DNA from: Alphaproteobacteria bacterium HGW-Alphaproteobacteria-18
Lineage (GTDB): Bacteria > Pseudomonadota > Alphaproteobacteria > Caulobacterales > Hyphomonadaceae
Length of the DNA: 64,000 nucleotides
Assembly: GCA_002841155.1 (NCBI GenBank)
Contig: PHEH01000004.1
Coordinates: 62,001-126,000, forward strand
Direction: 5' to 3'
Shown in pieces: positions 35,344-44,331 of the stretch (position 1 is its first letter; the number at the start of each line of letters is the position of its first letter). Position numbers and translations under genes: made by a program. The notes under the pieces are model-generated. The model ran no database searches. It was not told where the DNA came from and saw only the letters and a program-made list of their open reading frames with translations.

Positions 35344-36323
35344 GACGACGCCCTCCCCAGCCGGGTGGCAATCCAGATGAAGACCGGCCCGCCAACCAGC
35401 GCGGCCGCAACGCCCAGCTTCAGTTCCTGCTGGAACGGCAGGACACGGATCGCGATGTCGGCCGCCATCAGGATGATCCCGGCCAGCAGCGCCGACGGGA
35501 TCAGCAGCCGCTGTGGATCATGCCGCACGAAGGGGCGGATGATGTGCGGCGCAACGATGCCGACAAAGCCAATGGTGCCAGCCGTCGCCACGCTGGCGCC
35601 TGCCAGCAGAGACGTGCCGCCGATCACCAGGAGGCGAATGCGGCGTGGGTCCGCGCCGAGGCTGGTGGCAGTCTCGGCGCCAAGGCTCAGCGCGCGCAGG
35701 CCCGGCCCTGCCAGAAACACAAGCGCCGCCCCGATGATCCAGCCCGGCGCTCCCAGAAGAATGTCCGCCCAGGAGCGATTGGCCACCGAGCCCATCATCC
35801 AGTTGACGAGATCGGCCAGGCTGTAGGGGTTGGGCGCCATGTTGAGCGCCAGCGACATCAGCGCGCCAGCAAAGCTTGAGAGGCCAATGCCGATCAGCAG
35901 CAGCGTCACACTGCCCGCCCCGCGCGACGCCGCAAAGACAAGCAGCAGGGTGGCGACCCCGGCCCCAAGGATGGCCGCCAGCGGCACCGCAAAACTGTTC
36001 ACCGCCGCAAACCCGAAGAAGATGGCGATCACAGCGCCAAGTGCCGAGAAAGCCGAAACCCCGAGCACGCCCGGCTCTGCCAGCGGGTTCTGGAGCAGCC
36101 CCTGCAACGCCGCCCCTGCCAGGCCCAGCGCGGCGCCCACAGCAAACGCCGCCGCCGCGCGCGGCAAGCGCAATTCCCAGAGGATGGCACGCACGCGCTC
36201 ATCCCCCTGCCCGATCAGCGCCGCGAATGCATCCCCGAGCGGCAGCGGCGCCGTACCCACAAGGGCCGAGACGGCAAACAGCAGCGCCGCCACTAGCGCC
36301 AGCATCAGCGTCAGGCGGCTCAT
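35340..36323 (-). CDS. btuC: Vitamin B12 ABC transporter permease (FecCD family)
   Basis: A 327-residue permease with about ten membrane helices. FecCD hallmarks are LRLPRAAAAFAVGAALGLAGAALQGLLQNPLAEPGVLGVS, seen at residues 48-88 (two conserved Gly-rich helices), and FVGIVAPHIIRPFVRHDPQRLL, which forms the coupling helix to the ATPase. The start overlaps btuF and the stop overlaps btuD, each by four bases. Confidence 0.93.
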   Translation of the reverse strand: MSRLTLMLALVAALLFAVSALVGTAPLPLGDAFAALIGQGDERVRAILWELRLPRAAAAFAVGAALGLAGAALQGLLQNPLAEPGVLGVSAFSALGAVIAIFFGFAAVNSFAVPLAAILGAGVATLLLVFAASRGAGSVTLLLIGIGLSSFAGALMSLALNMAPNPYSLADLVNWMMGSVANRSWADILLGAPGWIIGAALVFLAGPGLRALSLGAETATSLGADPRRIRLLVIGGTSLLAGASVATAGTIGFVGIVAPHIIRPFVRHDPQRLLIPSALLAGIILMAADIAIRVLPFQQELKLGVAAALVGGPVFIWIATRLGRASS

Positions 36324-37132
36324 CGCCCCTCCTCCAATGCCGCAGCAATATCCGCCGCTTCATCGGCCACGAACCAGGCCCCGCAGGTAACGCGGGACTC
36401 GTCCATGTAAATCACCTGCGCCTCTGCCATCAGCCGCTGCATCACCGGATGGCGCGAGACAGACCAGCGGTCGGTCGCGTCATCATCAAACCCGAAAAAT
36501 GCCGCCAGCATCAGCGCGGGCGGCTCCATCACCAGACTTTCCAGCGGCAGGCTTGTCCAGCCCGTTCCTCTGTTGGCGTTCTCAAGGCCGGCATGAGACA
36601 TGATTGAGTCAATCATCGTCTCCTTGCCCGCGCTCACCCCGCCGGGGGTGACATAAAGCGCCGACTGCCCGGCCGGCGAGGCGGGCCGAGGCCGCGCCGA
36701 AAGGATCTCCTCCGCGCGCGCTTCCTGGCCGATCGCCGCCGCCACATCGCGCAACAGGCCGCCCGTGCCGTCCACATCCGCCGCATAGCCGATCTGGACC
36801 GCCTGAATGCCGAACCTTTGATAAAGCGCCAGCGCCCGCGCGTCTCCGCCCCAGCTGCGGACCACCACATCCGGGCGGAGCGCGACGACATCTTCTGCCG
36901 CCGCACGCACCTTTGGAAGGCCAGCTGCCTTGCCTCTCAGATGGCTGAAGTCGCGCTCAGCATCCTTTGACAACGCAAGGATCTGATCCCGGTCCGCCAG
37001 CGCCAGCACAAACTGGTCAGCGCAATAGTCCAGCGACACGATTGTCGGCTTGCCTGGATTGGGGCTGGCCGGCTCTGCCACAGCAAAACCGGCCAGTCCC
37101 AACAGGAAAAAGGCGGCAAGCCTCAGTTTCAC
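36320..37132 (-). CDS. btuF: Periplasmic cobalamin-binding protein
   Basis: A 270-residue substrate-binding protein with a Sec signal (FFLLGLAGFAVAEPA, cleavage about residue 19). The fold's first lobe holds IVSLDYCADQFVLALADRDQIL and the second VMQRLMAEAQVIYMDES, joined by one long helix (GGLLRDVAAAIGQEARAEEIL), as in class III binding proteins for B12 and siderophores. It would pass corrinoid from BtuB to BtuCD. Overlaps btuB and btuC by four bases each. Confidence 0.9.
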   Translation of the reverse strand: MKLRLAAFFLLGLAGFAVAEPASPNPGKPTIVSLDYCADQFVLALADRDQILALSKDAERDFSHLRGKAAGLPKVRAAAEDVVALRPDVVVRSWGGDARALALYQRFGIQAVQIGYAADVDGTGGLLRDVAAAIGQEARAEEILSARPRPASPAGQSALYVTPGGVSAGKETMIDSIMSHAGLENANRGTGWTSLPLESLVMEPPALMLAAFFGFDDDATDRWSVSRHPVMQRLMAEAQVIYMDESRVTCGAWFVADEAADIAAALEEGR

Positions 37133-38979
37133 TTCAGTTTCAGCCCCACGAACACGCCCGCGCCGGGGCCATTATAGCCATAGACATCGGTTACCGTCTC
37201 GTCGAACACGTTCTCACCGCGCAGGGTGAGCGCGATACGATCCGTCAACGGATATTCTGCCGTGATGGAGGCAAGCGTGTAGGCGTCAAGGCTCACTGCC
37301 CGGGCCGGGAACGGACCAAAATCCGTATCGCCCTGCTCGCCGACATAATCGAGTGCCGCACCCAGACGCAGCCCGTTCGGGTTCACCCGCCAGTCAACGG
37401 CAAGAGATGCCGTCGCTTCGGGAATCCGGATTTCATCGACCCCGTTATTGTCCTGGGAGTCAAAGAACGTCGCCTGACCGGAGAACGCCAGATTTGCCAG
37501 CGCCTGCCAGCGGGCCGCCAGTTCGATACCGCTCCGCTCACTGTCGGTGGCGCGGTTCAGCGCCGTCGATGTGAAGTCCGGATTGAAGGCGGTGTAGATC
37601 TCGTTTGTCAAATCCGCCTCGAAATAGGTCGCCGAATAGCTGAAAGTTCCAACCGTCTGCTCCCAGCCGATTTCCCAGCTGGTCGACTCTTCAGGCTTCA
37701 GGTCCGGATTGCCAACGAAGCTGCCGGGGAAAAAGCCGAACATCTCCGTGAACGTTGGATTCTTGACACCGGTGCCGATCGACGCGCGCACACGCCCGCC
37801 AACCTGCTCAAAGGCATAGCCTGCGCCCAGACGCCAGGTGGTTGCGTCATCAAACCGCCCGTCATTATCGTCAAACCGCGCAGATGCCGAAAAATCAAAA
37901 GCGCCAGCCGCCAAGCGGTATTCCGCCCCGAGACCAACCGTCTCGAAGGTTTCAGAAGCGTTGGTAGCGCCGCCATACTGCACGTCTCTGCGGTCATATT
38001 CCTCACGCTCATAGTCGAGGAGACCTGTGAGTGTGTGCGCGCCGCTGGTGAAGCTCGGCGACCAGGCAAGCTTGGTGCGCTGCCCCTTGGCATCATCGGT
38101 CTTGGTGCCGCCGCTGAAATTGTCACGGTCTACCTGATTAAAGCTGGCGCGGATCACATGATCCAGCGGACCGAACGATCCAGCCAGCGCGCCGCCGACC
38201 AGCCATTGATCGGCTTCCGTGCGACTATCCGTATCATTCAGCAGGCCGTCATAATCCGTATCAGAATCAAATTCTGACTCTGACTTGCGCGCAAGCCCTA
38301 CAAGGGACAACGACCAGTCCGCTCCAAGATCAAACTTGCCGTTCACAAAACCAGAGAGCGCCTCCGACCCATCCTTGCCGCCGCCTGTGCCGGATGTATC
38401 GACGCCGTCAGTCGTAAAGCCCGTGATGGCAGCGCCAAACAGATTGCCCGACAGACCAAGCGCGCCGCGCACGGTGCCAAAGCTGCCAGCCTCGGCAAAC
38501 GCGTTGAGCCCGGCTTCGCGTGCGGCCGAGATCGAGACCACGCCGCCGATGGCGTCAGAGCCGTGGATCGACGAGGCCGCGCCGCGCAGCACTTCAATAC
38601 GGCCAGCCGGCAATGCCGTCAGGAGGCCGAAATCGGTATCGCCGTTGACCGGATCGGAAATCTCGATGCCTTCGAAAAGGACCAGCGTATGATTGGCTTC
38701 TGCCCCCCGCATGCGCACCTGGGTGAGGCCGCCCACGCTGCCCGAACGGGAAACCGCAACGCCTGGAACAGCGCGCAGCTGATCGGCGGGATTTGGGGAA
38801 AGACGAACCGCCAGATCATCCTGCGTCAGGATGGATACGGACGATGTGACCGTGTCGAGCTCAATGGCGCGCAGGCCGGAAACTTCGACCGTCTCAAGAA
38901 TACGGGCTTCTTCTGCTTGCGCGAGCGAAGCATTGAGAACAAGCGCCGAAGCGCCCAGCAGTGCGGTTCTGAGGAACAT
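37129..38979 (-). CDS. btuB: TonB-dependent vitamin B12 receptor
   Basis: Outer-membrane receptor of about 616 residues. A signal peptide (FLRTALLGASALVLNASLAQA) is followed by a TonB-box-like region (ETVEVSGLRAIE), the plug domain with LRAVPGVAVSRSGSVGGLTQVRMRG, LFEGIEISDP and EVLRGAASSIHGSDAIGGVVSI, and a 22-strand barrel ending in Lys after an aromatic-rich last strand. The ATG at 38979 has AAGGA upstream and puts the signal peptide first; in-frame ATGs at 38997 and 39042 are alternatives. First gene of a riboswitch-controlled operon. Confidence 0.94.
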   Translation of the reverse strand: MFLRTALLGASALVLNASLAQAEEARILETVEVSGLRAIELDTVTSSVSILTQDDLAVRLSPNPADQLRAVPGVAVSRSGSVGGLTQVRMRGAEANHTLVLFEGIEISDPVNGDTDFGLLTALPAGRIEVLRGAASSIHGSDAIGGVVSISAAREAGLNAFAEAGSFGTVRGALGLSGNLFGAAITGFTTDGVDTSGTGGGKDGSEALSGFVNGKFDLGADWSLSLVGLARKSESEFDSDTDYDGLLNDTDSRTEADQWLVGGALAGSFGPLDHVIRASFNQVDRDNFSGGTKTDDAKGQRTKLAWSPSFTSGAHTLTGLLDYEREEYDRRDVQYGGATNASETFETVGLGAEYRLAAGAFDFSASARFDDNDGRFDDATTWRLGAGYAFEQVGGRVRASIGTGVKNPTFTEMFGFFPGSFVGNPDLKPEESTSWEIGWEQTVGTFSYSATYFEADLTNEIYTAFNPDFTSTALNRATDSERSGIELAARWQALANLAFSGQATFFDSQDNNGVDEIRIPEATASLAVDWRVNPNGLRLGAALDYVGEQGDTDFGPFPARAVSLDAYTLASITAEYPLTDRIALTLRGENVFDETVTDVYGYNGPGAGVFVGLKLK

Positions 38980-39094
38980 ATCCACAGCATCCTTCATAAG
39001 CCGGAGGGAGATCCCTCGCGGCGGGTTCATGACATGTCGCATGAACGGAAGGTGGCCTTCCGCGGCTCCTCGCCTGTTCCCGGACGGCGAGCCA

Positions 39095-39290
39095 ACGACG
39101 GCGAAAGGCAGGTCTCCTGGCTTTGCGGATCAGGGCCTGCTTGAGCTGCCTTCCCGGTTTCCCAGTGGCGTATGGCTCAAGAGACTCCCCGCTGACAGTT
39201 ACGGGCATAGCGCCGGATTCTCACCGGCTTCCCTTTTCATCCGGGCTTTTGACCCGGACACCTTTCACGTGAATCGGCGTGTAATGTGAA
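39095..39290 (-). promoter_or_regulatory. Cobalamin (AdoCbl) riboswitch
   Basis: Read on the minus strand the leader contains the B12 aptamer core: AAAAGGGAAGCCGGTGAGAA then TCCGGCGC, CCCGTAACTGT, and the closing AGCCAGGAGACCTGCC element near 39107-39122, with the expected peripheral GAGCCATACGCCACTGG arm between. It lies directly upstream of btuB. Binding of coenzyme B12 normally lowers expression of the downstream uptake genes, either at translation or by attenuation; which mode applies here is not clear. Confidence 0.96.
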
Positions 39291-39346
39291 ATATCAGGGG
39301 TGGCAAGCGGGGGCGCCAGCGGCCCCTCGCCCACCTCCGCCAGCCC

Positions 39347-40114
39347 TCAAAGGCTGTTGAGCAGATGCCCGCCGTCAACCACGAGGGTGGAGCCTGTCAT
39401 GAAGCTTCCCGCCTCGGATGCCAGCAGAAGCAGCGGCCCGGCCAGTTCGTTGATGTCCCCGATACGGCGCATGGCAATCCGGCGGACCATATTCTGGCCT
39501 TCAGGGCTGTCGAGGAAGTCGTCATTGATCTCGGTCTTGAAATAGCCCGGCGCAATCGCGTTCACGCGCACGCCATAGCGGGCCATCTCCAGCGCCATCT
39601 GGCGGGTCATGTGGTCAACGCCGGCCTTGGACACACAATACGCCGTAGTCATTGCCTGCGGATGAAGGCCCGTGATCGACGCAATATTGATGATCGAGCC
39701 CTTGGCCTTAGCGGCGACCATGGCATTGGCCCCATGTTTGGCAACGCGCCAGACGCCGGTGAGATTGGTATCAATCACCGCGTTCCAGTCGTCTTCCGCC
39801 ATGTCGCGGAACCAGCCCTCGCGGGACATGCCGGAATTGTTGACGATGATGTCCGCCGGGCGGCCCAGGGCCTCCTTGATGGAATCGAAAGCGGCGATGA
39901 TGCTGCCATCATCGGTCACGTCCATCGCGACGGTAAGGGCATTGCCGCCCTTCCTGGTGATCTCGGCTGCCACCTCTTCCAGCCGGTCCATACGGCGTGC
40001 CGCAAGGATAACCGTTGCTCCGGCGTCCGACAGGATATGCGCGAATTGGCGGCCAAGACCGCTTGACGCGCCCGTCACCAGAGCTGTCCTGTTAGCGAGA
40101 CTAAACAAACTCAT
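39347..40114 (-). CDS. SDR-family oxidoreductase
   Basis: Classical short-chain dehydrogenase of 255 residues. The NAD(P) motif is TGASSGLGRQFA (residues 15-26), followed by LAARRMDRLEE, in which Arg after the second strand favours NADPH, NNSGMS, the catalytic Ser in NIASITGLHPQA, and Tyr-Lys in AYCVSKAGVDH. The C-terminal GSFMTGSTLVVDGGHL is standard. The start is probably the ATG at 40114. It stands alone between the riboswitch and the divergent pnt operon; substrate unknown. Confidence 0.93.
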   Translation of the reverse strand: MSLFSLANRTALVTGASSGLGRQFAHILSDAGATVILAARRMDRLEEVAAEITRKGGNALTVAMDVTDDGSIIAAFDSIKEALGRPADIIVNNSGMSREGWFRDMAEDDWNAVIDTNLTGVWRVAKHGANAMVAAKAKGSIINIASITGLHPQAMTTAYCVSKAGVDHMTRQMALEMARYGVRVNAIAPGYFKTEINDDFLDSPEGQNMVRRIAMRRIGDINELAGPLLLLASEAGSFMTGSTLVVDGGHLLNSL

Positions 40115-40173
40115 GCCCTAAACCCTCAAAATAACTATTGCACGGCGCAAAGTTTAACCTAATCCAAGGCACC

Positions 40174-41301
40174 ATGAAGATATCAGTGCTCAAAGAACGG
40201 CGATCCGGCGAGACCCGCGTGGCGGCAACTCCGGAGACAGTCAAGAAGCTTATTGGCCTGGGCCACACGGTCGCGGTCGAGGCAGGGGCGGGAACCGTAG
40301 CGGGTTTCCTGGATGGGGCCTTTACCGAAGCGGGGGCCAGCATTGCCGGTTCTGCGGCCGAGGCGGCCAGCGGCGCGGACATTGTGTTCAAGGTCCGCCG
40401 CCCGGAACCAGCAGAGATCGCAGCCCTGCCGGACGGCTCGGCCCTGATCGCGCTGATGGAGCCCTTCGCCTACCCCGCTGAGGAAATCGCGGCGCTCAAC
40501 GCCAAGAAAATCGCGGCGCTCTCGATGGAGTTCACCCCGCGAATCACACGCGCCCAGTCGATGGATGCGCTCTCGTCCCAGTCAAACCTGTCAGGCTATC
40601 GCGCCATCATTGAAGGCGCGCAGATCTATGGCCGCGCCATGCCGATGATGATGACGGCGGCCGGCACCATTGCCCCTGCGAAAGTCTTCGTCATGGGCGC
40701 CGGTGTGGCCGGCCTCCAGGCCATCGCCACGGCACGCCGCCTCGGCGCGGTCGTTACGGCCAATGATGTGCGCCCCGCCGCCAAGGAACAGGTCGCCTCG
40801 CTCGGTGCCAAGTTCATTGCGGTCGAGGATGACGAGTTCAAGGCCGCCGAAACCTCCGGCGGCTACGCCAAGGAAATGTCGGCCGAATACCAGGCCAAAC
40901 AGGCCGCCCTCACGGCCAGCCACATCGCCAAACAGGATATCGTCATCACCACGGCGCTGATCCCCGGCCGCCCCGCGCCCGTTCTGATCACCGAAGAGAT
41001 GGTGAAGTCGATGAAAGCCGGCTCCGTCATCATCGACATGGCCGTCGCTCAGGGCGGCAACTGCCCGCTCTCGAAGGCCGATGAGATCGTCGATGTCGGC
41101 GGCGTCAAAGTGGCCGGGTTCTCGAACCTGCCCGCGCGCCTGCCGGCGGATTCCTCGTCGCTCTACGCAAAGAACCTCTTCGCCTTCATTCCGCTGATCA
41201 CCGCCGAAAACGGCGCGATCAATCTTGATACCGAGGATGAAGTCGTCGTTGCCATGCTGCTCACCCGCAATGGCGCAACCGTTAGTGAAAGGCTGAAGTG
41301 A
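40174..41301 (+). CDS. pntAA: NAD(P) transhydrogenase subunit alpha, part 1
   Basis: PntAA of 375 residues, the NAD(H)-binding domain I of the proton-translocating transhydrogenase. It starts [26 protein letters not shown], shares the alanine-dehydrogenase fold and has the Rossmann loop [20 protein letters not shown], then [13 protein letters not shown] near the C-terminus. The upstream-opening frame is not needed: AAGGCACC precedes the ATG at 40174. Split alpha genes (AA and AB) are the usual alphaproteobacterial form. Overlaps pntAB by four bases. Confidence 0.95.
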   Translation: MKISVLKERRSGETRVAATPETVKKLIGLGHTVAVEAGAGTVAGFLDGAFTEAGASIAGSAAEAASGADIVFKVRRPEPAEIAALPDGSALIALMEPFAYPAEEIAALNAKKIAALSMEFTPRITRAQSMDALSSQSNLSGYRAIIEGAQIYGRAMPMMMTAAGTIAPAKVFVMGAGVAGLQAIATARRLGAVVTANDVRPAAKEQVASLGAKFIAVEDDEFKAAETSGGYAKEMSAEYQAKQAALTASHIAKQDIVITTALIPGRPAPVLITEEMVKSMKAGSVIIDMAVAQGGNCPLSKADEIVDVGGVKVAGFSNLPARLPADSSSLYAKNLFAFIPLITAENGAINLDTEDEVVVAMLLTRNGATVSERLK

Positions 41302-41669
41302 TGAAACGCGCACTCGCCACCACCCTCGCCCTTTCCGCCTTTGCGCTTCCCGCCTTTGCGGACGCAGGCGGCATCGAATCGACCGTCTTCCTGGCGGCCA
41401 TCTTCGCGCTGGCCTGCTTCGTCGGTTACTACGTCGTCTGGTCGGTCACACCGGCCCTGCACACGCCGCTGATGGCCGTGACCAACGCGATTTCGTCCGT
41501 GATCGTCGTCGGCGCGCTTGTTGCGGCCGCCGCACACGGACTGTCCCAGGAAGGCTGGACCGCCAAGATCCTCGGCGCCATCGCCGTTGCCCTTGCCAGC
41601 GTCAACATCTTTGGCGGCTTCCTCGTCACCCAGCGCATGCTGGCCATGTATAAGAAGAAGGGACAGTAA
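41298..41669 (+). CDS. pntAB: NAD(P) transhydrogenase subunit alpha, part 2
   Basis: PntAB of 123 residues, the membrane part of the alpha subunit (start of domain II). An apparent signal-like first segment ([20 protein letters not shown]) is followed by three membrane helices, among them [22 protein letters not shown] and [24 protein letters not shown]. The motif [20 protein letters not shown] is the conserved core of this subunit and carries residues of the proton path. Confidence 0.94.
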   Translation: MMKRALATTLALSAFALPAFADAGGIESTVFLAAIFALACFVGYYVVWSVTPALHTPLMAVTNAISSVIVVGALVAAAAHGLSQEGWTAKILGAIAVALASVNIFGGFLVTQRMLAMYKKKGQ

Positions 41670-41672
41670 GCC

Positions 41673-43091
41673 TTGGAACAGTTCAACTCGACCTGGGCGC
41701 CCCTGCTCTATCTCGTCTCGGGCATCCTTTTCATTCTCGCCCTGCGCGGCCTCTCCAGCCCGGCCACCAGCCAGAAGGGCAACCGCAACGGCATGATCGG
41801 CATGACCATTGCCGTGGCCACCACCATCATCCTGCTCTGGGAGTCGCTTGATCCGGCCACGTGGGCCCTGATGATCGGCGCCGTCGCTATCGGCGGCACC
41901 ATCGGCGCCATCATCGCCCGCAAGATCCCGATGACGGACATGCCCCAACTCGTCGCCGCCTTCCACTCGCTCGTCGGTCTCGCGGCCGTGCTCGTGGCCT
42001 CGGCGGCGCTCTACGCGCCGGGCAGCTTCGGCATCCTCGGCATCACCGGCATCAACTCTGTCTCGCTGATCGAACTTGGCCTCGGCTCGGCCATCGGCGC
42101 GCTGACCTTCACCGGCTCGGTCATCGCCTTTGCCAAGCTTAACGGCAATATGAGCGGCGCGCCGATCCTGCTGCCTGCCCGCCACCTGCTGAACATCGCG
42201 CTGGGCCTCGGCATCATCGCCCTGATGGTCATCCTCATCCAGTCCGGCGGCACCGCGCACTGGGCCTTCTGGGGCCTCACCGCGCTGGCGCTGATCCTCG
42301 GCATCACGCTCATCATCCCGATCGGCGGGGCAGACATGCCCGTCGTCGTCTCGATGCTGAACTCCTACTCCGGCTGGGCCGCAGCCGCGCTCGGCTTCAC
42401 GCTCGGCAACTTCGCGCTGATCATCACCGGCGCCCTCGTCGGTTCCTCGGGCGCCATCCTCTCCTACATCATGTGCAAAGGCATGAACCGCTCCTTCATC
42501 TCGGTCATCCTCGGTGGCTTTGGCGGGGAAGATGCCGCGGCCGCTGCGGGCGGGGCAAAGGTCGACCGTCCGTACAAGCGCGGCTCGGCCGAAGACGCCG
42601 CCTTCATCATGAAGAATGCGTCCAAGGTCATCATCGTGCCTGGTTACGGCATGGCGGTCGCCCAGGCCCAGCACGCGCTGAAAGAGATGGCCGAGAAGCT
42701 CAAAGAAGAAGGCGTTGAAGTGAAATACGCCATCCACCCCGTCGCGGGCCGGATGCCAGGGCACATGAACGTCCTCCTGGCCGAAGCGCAGGTGCCTTAT
42801 GATGAGGTGTTTGAGCTGGAAGACATCAACTCGGAGTTCAACTCGTCCGACGTCGCCTTCGTCATCGGCGCAAACGACGTGACCAACCCGGCGGCGAAGA
42901 CCGACAAGACCTCGCCGATCTACGGCATGCCCATCCTCGACGTGGAGAACGCCCGCACGGTGCTGTTCATCAAACGCTCGATGGGCTCAGGTTATGCTGG
43001 CATCGAAAACGAGCTGTTCTTCAACGATAACACGATGATGCTGCTCGCCGACGCGAAAAAGATGGTCGAGGATATCGTCAAGAACCTCTGA
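41673..43091 (+). CDS. pntB: NAD(P) transhydrogenase subunit beta
   Basis: PntB of 472 residues. Nine or so membrane helices in the first 270 residues carry the proton channel; the C-terminal domain III binds NADP(H) through VPGYGMAVAQAQHA, AIHPVAGRMPGHMNVLLAEA and FVIGANDVTNPAA. Start is TTG at 41673, four bases after pntAB, with GGGA upstream; no nearby ATG would keep the first helix. The complex uses the proton gradient to make NADPH from NADH. A strong terminator follows. Confidence 0.95.
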   Translation: MEQFNSTWAPLLYLVSGILFILALRGLSSPATSQKGNRNGMIGMTIAVATTIILLWESLDPATWALMIGAVAIGGTIGAIIARKIPMTDMPQLVAAFHSLVGLAAVLVASAALYAPGSFGILGITGINSVSLIELGLGSAIGALTFTGSVIAFAKLNGNMSGAPILLPARHLLNIALGLGIIALMVILIQSGGTAHWAFWGLTALALILGITLIIPIGGADMPVVVSMLNSYSGWAAAALGFTLGNFALIITGALVGSSGAILSYIMCKGMNRSFISVILGGFGGEDAAAAAGGAKVDRPYKRGSAEDAAFIMKNASKVIIVPGYGMAVAQAQHALKEMAEKLKEEGVEVKYAIHPVAGRMPGHMNVLLAEAQVPYDEVFELEDINSEFNSSDVAFVIGANDVTNPAAKTDKTSPIYGMPILDVENARTVLFIKRSMGSGYAGIENELFFNDNTMMLLADAKKMVEDIVKNL

Positions 43092-43113
43092 TCCAGTCAT
43101 CCGCATTCAAACA

Positions 43114-43149
43114 AAAAGGCGGGCTCGCAATGCGATGCCCGCCTTTTTT
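43114..43149 (+). terminator. Intrinsic terminator of the pnt operon
   Basis: Stem AAAGGCGGGC / GCCCGCCTTT with a twelve-base loop followed by a T-run, 22 bases after the pntB stop. Confidence 0.92.
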
Positions 43150-43167
43150 TGCTCTGGAAACCCGCCC

Positions 43168-43246
43168 ATCCTTCGACTTCGCTCAGGATGAGCTTCGAGG
43201 TGTAGCGCTTCAATCGAGAAGCTCATCCTGAGCGAAGTCGAAGGAT
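43168..43246. repeat. Inverted repeat of the CTTCGACTTCGCTCAGGATGA type
   Basis: Two perfect 28-base arms (43168-43195 and 43219-43246) with the core CCTTCGACTTCGCTCAGGAT, separated by 23 bases. The core sequence is a dispersed intergenic repeat found in many unrelated bacterial genomes (from memory). A single arm variant occurs at 51845-51869. Confidence 0.9.
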
Positions 43247-43260
43247 AGAGCGGGCTCAGC

Positions 43261-44100
43261 TCACGCCCCCGCGCCCCGCGCCCCAAACACCACAATCTTG
43301 TTCCCCACATCATGCCCAATGTCCGCCCGGCCCAGATACGCAATCCCATTGCGTGCGCACCAGTGCGTGACGATCTCCGCCTCGCTCGCGCCGAAGTCGA
43401 TATCGTTCACCGGGATCGCCCCACAGCGCCCGAGGCGGATGCCGGCAACCTTCTGTACATCCCGGTTCGAGGTGATCGTGAACATCATCCGGTCGAGCCG
43501 GTAATGGTACTCGCCGACATCTTCGAGCATCAGCACATGCCCGGTCAAGTCGGGCAGCCAGCCGGTGCCGATGAGGCTCGCGAAGACAGAAATGTTGAAC
43601 GCGGCATACTTGCCCGGCGCCAGGGTCGCCGGATCAATCCCCGCCTCGCCATCCGCCCCTGTCAGGAAGCCCAGCGCCCGGCGCACCGCCGCCTCGCCAC
43701 CCTCGCGCAAAATGTCCGCCGGCATCGGCCCATGCGCCACGCGGCCAATGCCGTCGCGGGCGAGCCGCGCCAGCAGGCTGCCGGTATCGCTATAGCCCAT
43801 ATACGTCTTGCGCCGCGCGGCTTCGCCCAGCCGCTCAAACGCCAGATCCAAGAGCCGGCAAGCCCCATACCCCCCCCGCGCAAACCAGATCGCGTCGAGC
43901 GTGGGATCATTGGCAAACTCCACGAAGGCATCGGCCCGCGCCGCATCCGGCCCGGCGAAATGACCGTCATGCAGGAAGCATTGGGGATGGAAGATGGGGT
44001 CTGCGGAGGCGCCTGCAATGGCGGTAACGCGATCCGCAATGGAACGGTCCAGAGCCCGGCCAGGCGCGACGATGCCTATGCGTGTTCTACGCTCACTCAT
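43261..44100 (-). CDS. ldcA: LD-carboxypeptidase (peptidase S66 / LdcA-MccF family)
   Basis: A 279-residue serine peptidase that removes the terminal D-Ala from murein tetrapeptides during recycling. Seen: RIGIVAPGRALDRSIADR at the N-terminus, FARGGYGACRLLD, the nucleophile motif YMGYSDTGSLL, GHVLMLEDVGEY with the catalytic Glu, and the C-terminal DIGHDVGNKIVVFG with the His. No signal peptide, so it is cytoplasmic. It is divergent from the accessory gene beyond which the Mpl/MurC-like ligase lies; both enzymes belong to peptidoglycan recycling. MccF-like immunity function is a less likely alternative. Confidence 0.9.
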   Translation of the reverse strand: MSERRTRIGIVAPGRALDRSIADRVTAIAGASADPIFHPQCFLHDGHFAGPDAARADAFVEFANDPTLDAIWFARGGYGACRLLDLAFERLGEAARRKTYMGYSDTGSLLARLARDGIGRVAHGPMPADILREGGEAAVRRALGFLTGADGEAGIDPATLAPGKYAAFNISVFASLIGTGWLPDLTGHVLMLEDVGEYHYRLDRMMFTITSNRDVQKVAGIRLGRCGAIPVNDIDFGASEAEIVTHWCARNGIAYLGRADIGHDVGNKIVVFGARGAGA

Positions 44101-44331
44101 GTTTGCCTCCCGTCAAAACGCGCACAGATGAATTAATTCTGACTGACATTAGGAACAATCGCAATTCAAGTATCGTTATGTTGGAAGACAATTTAGAGAC
44201 CAATAGTTCGAGCGCTCAGAAACACTGAATATAATGGGAGCCATTTGACAGAATCGGTCACTTGTCGCTTTTAAATTGCCCCCAAGCGCACATAGAGTAT
44301 CGCAACATACTCCGTTTCCAGAGGGTCTTAA

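Noticed and set aside
41163-42764. 533-residue reading frame antisense to pntAB/pntB
   Set aside because: Gly/Asp/Arg/His-rich composition typical of the mirror frame of high-GC genes; pntAB and pntB on the other strand are unmistakable.
43107-43349. 81-residue frame containing HPERSRRMGG
   Set aside because: This is the translation of the CTTCGACTTCGCTCAGG inverted repeat and is not a gene.
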